This document shows, in pieces, positions 57,999 through 64,000 of a stretch of DNA of 64,000 bases; within the stretch, counting starts at the first letter, position 1, and each line of letters begins with the position of its first letter. The notes under the pieces were generated by a model. It was not told where the DNA came from. It made no database searches and saw nothing but the letters and a program-made list of their open reading frames with translations. The stretch lies in contig NZ_JAMLFW010000001.1 of the NCBI RefSeq assembly GCF_024256385.1, positions 372,001 to 436,000 on the forward strand, written 5' to 3'. This stretch comes from Anatilimnocola floriformis. GTDB lineage: Bacteria > Planctomycetota > Planctomycetia > Pirellulales > Pirellulaceae. Made by a program: the position numbers and the translations under genes.

Positions 57999-60692
57999 CT
58001 ACAGATAATTGAGCAGCGATAGCTGAAATGCCTGCGCTGTGAGCTGCAGCGAGGCCTGCAAACTGGCCTGCCGAGCCGCAAGCGAAGAAACGGCAGAAGT
58101 GAAATCGGTTTCGATTTCACCAGACACAGCTGCCTTCAGCTCGACGTCTTCGTCTTCGAGGCGGGCGTTCAAGGTATCGAGTCCTTGCGAACGCGCGCCA
58201 AGCTCGGAACGGGCGAAGAGGATACGATCCATGTCGTCGTCGAGCAGATTCATCGCACGCTCGAGCTTATTGACGTCGTTGTTCTTCAGGGCGTCTTGAA
58301 TTCGCAACAGCGAGTTGAACACGCTGGAGACTTCCGAAGGATTTACGTCACGGCCCGTGAGAGTTGTTTGTCCGCCCACTCCCACCGTTGCCGGCGCCGA
58401 GCTTGTCGCACCGAGAGCAACGAAGCCCAGTTGATAAGCCACGTTGCTGTTCGGCGCCGCGAGCACATGCAGCGAATCACTCCCCGCAGTCGCATCGTAA
58501 AGTTCGATGCCGTTGCCGTTGGTGGCCAATCGCGCGGTCACCACATTGCCGGGCAACTGATTGGAAGGGTGGTTGTTGATTAGGTTGATCACGTCCTGCA
58601 CGGTGTGTGCGCTGGCGACATCAATGTCGAGCGCCGTGCCGTCGTTGCGGACGATCGTGAAATCGGTGCCGTCGCCGTTCTCTACGCCCAAGCCGTGATT
58701 CAAATCGGCCAGCTGCGTGGTACCGGTCAATGAGCGAACACCAAATTGTGCCGCCGTGTTGCCGCCGTTTTCGCCGATGGAAAAATCGTAGCCGGCCACG
58801 CGCGAACGAATCACAATGCCGTCGCCCGTCGCGTTGATTTCAGCAAGCACGCCAGCATCAGAACCGTTGAGGGTATTCAGCACATCCTGAATTGTCTGTG
58901 CCCCGGCAAAGGAAATATTGTGCGTGGCGTTGCCGTTGATGATCTGCAGACCCGAGGTCAGATCGGGCTCGATGCCGCTGCCACCGCTGGTGGTGGCTTG
59001 TGAATTGAGATTGATCGCGCCGCTGCCCGCAGCGCCGGCCCCGCTGGAGTCTTGCGCTTCGAGCGAAGTCGCAAACATCGCGTTGATCGTGGCGTTCCCC
59101 TGCAGCGCGGTGAGGACTTGCTTGGCCGTCGTCGCGTCGCGCTGCACGTGCACGAAGATGGTGTTCGCGTTGCCACCGGTATTCCCAGTATTGCCCGTCA
59201 CTAGGCCCGCATCGCCGATCGGAATTGTGCTGGTTGGGTTGTAAGCGCCGTCGGTGGCGTTCGATGTATCGTGCGCAGCCGTAAAGGTTCCTTCGCCATT
59301 GATGGCGGCGATCACGTTCTGGATTTCCGTGCCGCCGGCGGTATCGATGCCGATGGTCAGCGTCTTGGTGCTCGAGTTGTAACTGGCCGTTGCTGCCGAT
59401 CCTAGCGCGCCGGCGTCGACCACTTCGATGCGCACGTTATTCAGCGATGTACCCGCCGATGCGCCGGTCAAAACCAGATTATTACCAAAGCCGTTGAACG
59501 AAAGGCCCGCTTGGGCGGGAGTGGCGGTGGCGGAATACGTTGCGTATTCCTGGCCGGCCAAGATTCCGGGCGTGGCGTCGACGAACGAATCGTCAACATA
59601 TTGTACCGTGACGCCGTTGCCGGCCGTGCCGCGCTGACGGGCTTCGATGACGATGTCGTTGTTCTGCCCCGGCGACTCCAGCACGGTCCGGCCCCGCGTG
59701 CCGAACAAATCGGCCAGGCTCGTAGTTTGCCGCAGCTTGGGGTTGATGTCGTTGCCAACGAGTGGAGAAGTACCGACGCCCAGCGTGTTGAAAATTCCCA
59801 GTTCGGCCGCTGTGGTGCCACCACCTACTTCGCGCACGCTCAGGTTGCCGCCGCCAGCATCATCCAGATCCAGCACCAAGCCATTATTCGACACGCGGGC
59901 GGTCACGGTTCGCCCGGCTGGCGGATTGGCGTTGATCAAATCGGCAACGTCACCCAGCGTTTCTGCCTTCGAGAGATCGATGATCCGCGTCGTGTTGCCG
60001 TCGGAGACCGCGATGCTCCCTTTCGTGATTCCCGCGCCGCCGTGCAAATCCGACAGCAGCGTACTGCGGGTCGCGGTTGGATTCAGATCGACCGTCCCCT
60101 GCACCGCGGACGAATAGCCGCCGAAAATCTGGCTGCCGGGCAAGTTGGTGTTGAATAGCAAATCGACATCGGAGTAGCTCTGCAACGACGCTTCATTGCC
60201 GTTGTACGAGATCTGACTGCCGTTCTGCACGAATGGTTTTTCAGTGGTGCGGGCTCCAGCGAACAAGTACCGCCCGCGAAAAACCTGGTTGCCAACATTG
60301 GCCAATTGCTCGATCGCGCGCGAGACTTCTTCAATCGCGGCTTGGCGTTGTTCATCGCTGCTCACGGTATCGGTTACACCGAGTACGGTCGAGCGAATTG
60401 AATTGAGCGTATTGCTCACACCCTGAACCGCGGTATCAGTCGCCGAGAGATAAGACTGGCTGGTGCTGAGATTGGTGCGAGCTTGCTTCTTTTGTTCGAG
60501 CAACCGCTGCAAACTAATCGCCCGCTGGGCGGCGGGAGCGTCTTCGCTAGGAACGCCAATGCGCCGCCCGGTGGCGATCTGCTGCTGCAACTGCAAGATC
60601 GAAACCTGATCGGACTGCAATTGCGAAAGGAGCCGTTGCTGAACCAGCAGGCTGCTCACGCGGTTGGTCGGAATGGGATAGATGGCGGGCAT
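57999..60692 (-). CDS. flgL: Flagellar hook-associated protein FlgL, enlarged
   Basis: The 897-residue protein has the conserved flagellin-like ends: N-terminal RVSSLLVQQRLLSQLQSDQVSILQLQQQIATGRRI ... SYLSATDTAVQGVSNTL and C-terminal DDDMDRILFARSELGARSQGLDTL ... LTAQAFQLSLLNYL. E. coli FlgL is only 317 residues. The added middle (about 200-790) contains three or more IN-type hook motifs (ETLGDVADLINANP, QTIQDVLNTLNGSD, HTVQDVINLINNHP) with repeated beta domains. It should join hook to filament, with the inserts exposed on the surface. Confidence 0.9.
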   Translation of the reverse strand: MPAIYPIPTNRVSSLLVQQRLLSQLQSDQVSILQLQQQIATGRRIGVPSEDAPAAQRAISLQRLLEQKKQARTNLSTSQSYLSATDTAVQGVSNTLNSIRSTVLGVTDTVSSDEQRQAAIEEVSRAIEQLANVGNQVFRGRYLFAGARTTEKPFVQNGSQISYNGNEASLQSYSDVDLLFNTNLPGSQIFGGYSSAVQGTVDLNPTATRSTLLSDLHGGAGITKGSIAVSDGNTTRIIDLSKAETLGDVADLINANPPAGRTVTARVSNNGLVLDLDDAGGGNLSVREVGGGTTAAELGIFNTLGVGTSPLVGNDINPKLRQTTSLADLFGTRGRTVLESPGQNNDIVIEARQRGTAGNGVTVQYVDDSFVDATPGILAGQEYATYSATATPAQAGLSFNGFGNNLVLTGASAGTSLNNVRIEVVDAGALGSAATASYNSSTKTLTIGIDTAGGTEIQNVIAAINGEGTFTAAHDTSNATDGAYNPTSTIPIGDAGLVTGNTGNTGGNANTIFVHVQRDATTAKQVLTALQGNATINAMFATSLEAQDSSGAGAAGSGAINLNSQATTSGGSGIEPDLTSGLQIINGNATHNISFAGAQTIQDVLNTLNGSDAGVLAEINATGDGIVIRSRVAGYDFSIGENGGNTAAQFGVRSLTGTTQLADLNHGLGVENGDGTDFTIVRNDGTALDIDVASAHTVQDVINLINNHPSNQLPGNVVTARLATNGNGIELYDATAGSDSLHVLAAPNSNVAYQLGFVALGATSSAPATVGVGGQTTLTGRDVNPSEVSSVFNSLLRIQDALKNNDVNKLERAMNLLDDDMDRILFARSELGARSQGLDTLNARLEDEDVELKAAVSGEIETDFTSAVSSLAARQASLQASLQLTAQAFQLSLLNYL

Positions 60693-60807
60693 GGGTCGAT
60701 CTTAGAAAGCCCGGAGCGTAAGCGAGGGAGTACGGCAATTGAGCTGTTTCCAGTTGCGGGCTGGAAGATCAGCGAATGTACTCGTGCGCGACGTTCTAGG
60801 GTTTTAC

Positions 60808-62505
60808 TTATAAATTCATTAGCACATCGAGCATTTGGTTGATCGTGGTAATCACTTTGGCGGACGCTTGAAAGGCTCGCTGATAGCCGATCATACGAAT
60901 CGCTTCTTCATCGATATTTACACCTTGGATGGCGAGCAGCTGACTATCGAGCGTACTGTGAAACGTCTCAAAACCATCGGCGACACTCTTCGTTACTGCG
61001 GCGCCTTGCGTCACTTCGCCGATCATTTTGTCGTATTGCACGCTGAGCTTCGATCCACCGAGGCCGGGAATCGGCGTATCGAGCAGATTGGCCAGCTTCA
61101 CGGCGGTCGCGGTGTCTTCGCCAATGCCGCCGGCACTCGCTGCGAACTTGGCCGGGTCGCTCGAGATCAACTGATTGACGCCAATGCTCGAAGAGCCGGT
61201 GCCGCTGAAGAACGTATTCACGCCCAGCGCAGCCAACACGCCGCTGGTGTCGTTGGCAAAGCCGAAGGTCACGAGTGACGAATCGCCGTTGATCTGCAAC
61301 TTACGATTGGGTGTCACTACGGCCGAGATACCGTCGATGTTGTTCAGCGCCGTGGCCAGGTCGTCGAGCGACATGTCCTTATCGAGGCCGTTCAGATCGA
61401 CTTTGATTTGCGTGGTGGTTGTCAGGCCGGTCTGCTGGTTTCGTACCTGCACGTCGAACGAACCATTCACCGGTGTGAAGGTCAGGCCGGCGTGGTCCAA
61501 GGCAGCGGTGGTGCTATCGACGGCAAATTCGCCCGTCACGTTGCTCAGGCCCACCAACCCTTGGCCGCTCGCGTGCAGCTTGTTGAACTCGTACATCAAG
61601 TTCTTAGTAAAGGTATCGAGCTGCGTGAGAAAGCCCGAGAGAATCGTATCGCGCGAGGCAATCAGTCCGGCGACTTTGCCGCTGGTGGTCGAGATCGGTG
61701 AATCGGTCGCGGCCAGACGGATTTCTTTGGCGTTGAGATCCCCCTGCGGATTAGTGACCGTTTTGACTTCGCGATAAGTCCCCTGAAACACCAGGTAATC
61801 GCCACCGGAGAAAACCGAGACATCACCGGTTTCCTGCTCGACAGCTTGAATATCGATGAGCCCGGCCAGATCGCTGAGGGCAGCCGAGCGTTGATCGCGG
61901 AGCCCCACGGCATCGCTGGCAATGGTGTTGCCACCTTCGGCGATGGAGATTTGCAGATTGAGATTCGCAACTTTGCTTAGCAGTCCATTGATCTGATCGG
62001 CCGACGCGCCGATTTGATCGTTCACGTCGCTGCGAATTTGCCGGACGCGCTTATCGAGTCGACTAATGTCTTCGGTCAGCGTTTTGCCTTGCAGCACGGC
62101 GAGATTGCGCACGCTCGCGCTATCGGGCTGATTGAGAATGTCGTTGACGCTGTTGAAGAAATTACTGAGCGACGTGCTCAGGTCGGTGTCGCTCAATTCG
62201 CCGATCAGCGATTCGAGCTGCACGTAAGTGTTGTCTTGCGCTTGGCTGTTGGCCAGGTCGCTCGAAGCATTGCGGACTCGCTCTTCGAGAAAGCGATCGG
62301 TTTGCTGCACCACAGCCGAAGCCGTGACACCGAGACCCAAGAGCAGGCCGCCGTAGCGCTGCGTCGGTCCGGGCGTGAGGACCAGTTTCTGGCGGATGTA
62401 CCCAGGCGTGTTGGCATTGGATACGTTGTTGCTCGTCACCTGCAGCCCGAGTTGGGCTGCAATGAGCGCGTTGTTCGCGATCTGCATCGAGCTGAAAAGT
62501 GTCAT
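60808..62505 (-). CDS. flgK: Flagellar hook-associated protein FlgK
   Basis: The 565-residue FlgK caps the hook and joins it to FlgL. N-terminus MTLFSSMQIANNALIAAQLGLQVTSNNVSNANTPGYIRQ, central SLSNFFNSVNDILNQPDSASVRNLAV, GLRDQRSAALSDLAGL, and C-terminus SVDG-like DSQLLAIQGVNIDEEAIRMIGYQRAFQASAKVITTINQMLDVLMNL are diagnostic. It lies between flgN and flgL, 115 bases before the latter. Confidence 0.96.
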   Translation of the reverse strand: MTLFSSMQIANNALIAAQLGLQVTSNNVSNANTPGYIRQKLVLTPGPTQRYGGLLLGLGVTASAVVQQTDRFLEERVRNASSDLANSQAQDNTYVQLESLIGELSDTDLSTSLSNFFNSVNDILNQPDSASVRNLAVLQGKTLTEDISRLDKRVRQIRSDVNDQIGASADQINGLLSKVANLNLQISIAEGGNTIASDAVGLRDQRSAALSDLAGLIDIQAVEQETGDVSVFSGGDYLVFQGTYREVKTVTNPQGDLNAKEIRLAATDSPISTTSGKVAGLIASRDTILSGFLTQLDTFTKNLMYEFNKLHASGQGLVGLSNVTGEFAVDSTTAALDHAGLTFTPVNGSFDVQVRNQQTGLTTTTQIKVDLNGLDKDMSLDDLATALNNIDGISAVVTPNRKLQINGDSSLVTFGFANDTSGVLAALGVNTFFSGTGSSSIGVNQLISSDPAKFAASAGGIGEDTATAVKLANLLDTPIPGLGGSKLSVQYDKMIGEVTQGAAVTKSVADGFETFHSTLDSQLLAIQGVNIDEEAIRMIGYQRAFQASAKVITTINQMLDVLMNL

Positions 62506-62582
62506 GCCAAAATCTTCGCAGCGAGTACGCCGAGCCTTGTTGTTGCAGCGAGTGCGCTAAGTTGTTTTCTTTCGTCGTCGAA

Positions 62583-63152
62583 TTATGCGTCGTGGTCGAC
62601 CAGTCCACCGCGGGCGTGCAGCCCTCCTTCTCCTACTCCATACGTCGGCTGTAAACGGCCTCCGGTAGCGATAATCTCTAGCAATTGCGACACATGCAGC
62701 AGCGAACGCTGGGCCACAACCCAATTTGTCAGGCTTTGGGTTTGCAACAGACGCATGCGACTCGCTGTAGTCGCCAGTTCCTTGCGCAGCTTCTCGCCGC
62801 TCGAGCCCTTCGTGGCGGGCACGGTGCGGTTCGCTAGCGACGTCATGCTGTCCCCTGGCAGCCCTTCGCGCTGGGCGGCAGCGAGCAATTCTTCGCGCCG
62901 AGCGTGGCAAACCTGCAGACGTTCGAGCAGAGATTGTTCGCGTGTTTGCAATTCGCCCATGCCGGAGACATCGACGCTCGCCAGGCGGGCCCGCTTTTCG
63001 GCGAGCACTTCAAATAGCTCTTCCTGTGTGCCGCTGAGCTCGGCGAGCAACTGCGTGATCGCTTGTTCCCAATCGATCTTGGCCGGTGGATTCACTGCCG
63101 GCACGACAACCGAAGTTGAAGCAGAGGCGGAAGTGGCAAGAGTGGTCGTCAT
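62583..63152 (-). CDS. flgN: Flagellar chaperone FlgN-like protein
   Basis: The 189-residue helical protein (WEQAITQLLAELSGTQEELFEVLAEKRARLASVD, ERLQVCHARREELLAAAQREG, RMRLLQTQSLTNWVVAQRSLLHVSQLLEI) fits FlgN, the export chaperone for FlgK and FlgL. The gene order flgN-flgK-flgL supports the call. The start MTTTLATSAS has a low-complexity N-terminus, so an internal start is possible. Confidence 0.85.
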   Translation of the reverse strand: MTTTLATSASASTSVVVPAVNPPAKIDWEQAITQLLAELSGTQEELFEVLAEKRARLASVDVSGMGELQTREQSLLERLQVCHARREELLAAAQREGLPGDSMTSLANRTVPATKGSSGEKLRKELATTASRMRLLQTQSLTNWVVAQRSLLHVSQLLEIIATGGRLQPTYGVGEGGLHARGGLVDHDA

Positions 63153-63223
63153 AGGAATCGATTTATCGAGAGAGAGTTATTGTGCTGAGTTGAGGGGGAG
63201 CCCCTCGGGCGATCTTCAATCAA

Positions 63224-63538
63224 TTACGAGCGTTGCAGCATGAACATGTCGTACATGGGCCCGGCGAAGGACTCGGCCGAAGCATCGGTCAGCTTCTCTG
63301 ACAGGATCTGATCGAGCTGCCCTTGGAAAACTTCTTCGGCGCGACCGCCGTGAAAGTAGGCCGGCTTTTCGACCGTCTTCCGCATCGAAGCCAGAGTTTG
63401 ACCGAACATCGTTTGTCCCACAAAGTCGGTGAAGGCCTTCTTCGTCTCGCCGGGCGAGTGCTTGGCTTGCGACTTCAACGGCGCGCCCGCGGCAGGATCG
63501 CGTGTGGGCATCGTCAGGTTGGCGGCGTTGATTTGCAT
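63224..63538 (-). CDS. flgJ: FlgJ-type rod-binding protein
   Basis: The 104-residue protein matches the rod-binding N-terminal domain of FlgJ: KKAFTDFVGQTMFGQTLASMRKTVEKPAYFHGGRAEEVFQGQLDQILSEKLTDAS. It lacks the C-terminal muramidase domain, as in many non-enteric bacteria. It should cap and assist rod assembly, next to the P-ring gene flgI. Confidence 0.88.
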   Translation of the reverse strand: MQINAANLTMPTRDPAAGAPLKSQAKHSPGETKKAFTDFVGQTMFGQTLASMRKTVEKPAYFHGGRAEEVFQGQLDQILSEKLTDASAESFAGPMYDMFMLQRS

Positions 63539-63594
63539 GATGGAAGACTTCGGTTGAGCGGAGCGTTGATTGAGCGAGCGAGGAGCGACGGCGA

Positions 63595-64000
63595 CTATTC
63601 GATGATTAGTTCGCCATACAGGGCCCGTTTGTGCTTCAGCATCTTGACGATGTCGATCACGTCTTCGGCGGGAACCTTGAGCGTATTGAGAGCGTCGACC
63701 AGAGCGGCCAGCTTCGGCTTTTGCGTATCAGCCGAAGGATTCACTTCGACAAATTGATTCACTTGTTCGCCGCCGACTTGAATCAGGCGATTCTTGTGCA
63801 TGACGGCAACCGGCCCGATTTCGACGTCAGCTCCGACGATGACGGCGAGCTTCCGTTCGTTGATGATCACGGTCGTATCGGTCTGCGGCCGACCGACGCG
63901 AGTTTCCATGAGCACCGAGGCGAACAACGCCGGGTTGTCGGCATAGGTCGGAGGAATGGTGACTTGCACACGCACCTGATCGATGGCTCGGGCAACACCC
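63595..64000 (-). CDS. flgI: Flagellar P-ring protein FlgI (C-terminal part)
   Basis: The open frame continues past 64000. The visible C-terminus reads RAIDQVRVQVTIPPTYADNPALFASVLMETRVGRPQTDTTVIINERKLAVIVGADVEIGPVAVMHKNRLIQVGGEQ and ends VPAEDVIDIVKMLKHKRALYGELIIE, typical of FlgI, which builds the periplasmic P ring around the rod. In planctomycetes an outer membrane ring implies a diderm envelope. Confidence 0.92.
   Translation of the reverse strand, partial: GVARAIDQVRVQVTIPPTYADNPALFASVLMETRVGRPQTDTTVIINERKLAVIVGADVEIGPVAVMHKNRLIQVGGEQVNQFVEVNPSADTQKPKLAALVDALNTLKVPAEDVIDIVKMLKHKRALYGELIIE

Noticed and set aside
1-64000. tRNA or rRNA genes
   Set aside because: No tRNA-like cloverleaf or rRNA-like stretch was noticed on reading; a covariance search was not possible here.

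Overview
The window looks like chromosome of a planctomycete, most likely Pirellulales. This rests on gene content: a membrane-bound dehydrogenase/HEAT/heme protein, a DUF1549-DUF1553 and DUF1501 secreted pair, a DUF1080 protein, four Ser/Thr kinases of eukaryotic type, a surface protein with the planctomycete N-terminal motif, a caspase-like protease and a full flagellar hook-filament cluster. No rRNA, tRNA or CRISPR array was seen.

Layout. 1-5168: end of an ATP-grasp-like gene, a zinc-ribbon protein, mutL and an NtrC-type sigma-54 activator. 5174-12647: caspase-like protein, coiled-coil membrane/zinc protein, a minus-strand nucleotide-sugar group (38-residue membrane protein, UDP-sugar pyrophosphorylase, mannose-1-phosphate guanylyltransferase), a secreted zincin and a pirin. 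12988-30808: TPR lipoprotein, surface protein, kinase with signal peptidase I, VOC protein and YjbQ, secreted planctomycete proteins, an AAA ATPase, DUF1080, a DUF2135-like protein, CBS protein, HemP, SDR and a kinase. 30980-36968: comEC split by a segment of about 3.9 kb carrying a large serine recombinase, two small genes, a 20-residue-repeat protein and three copies of a perfect palindrome. 37127-42750: a large kinase and three tandem type IV pilin-like genes. 42941-53438: DUF1549/DUF1553 and DUF1501, hemB, nadC, a sigma factor divergent from a membrane kinase, and a frameshifted AIM24-family gene. 53502-64000, all minus strand: lhr helicase, then flgL, flgK, flgN, a FlgJ-type rod protein and the end of flgI.

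The two most notable systems are as follows. (1) The pilin-like trio at 40406-42639: each gene has a good sigma-54 (-24/-12) promoter about 120 nt upstream, a structured leader and a 3' hairpin. (2) The recombinase element that splits comEC, which should disable DNA uptake through ComEC and appears to have removed part of its coding sequence.

Intergenic regions carry several families of paired inverted repeats (REPIN-like). One family is present twice, at 5056 and 47904. Several genes or defects had to be found by reading the bases: the left-edge partial gene, the 38-residue gene at 10636-10752, the AIM24 frameshift, and the in-frame TGA in the repeat protein.
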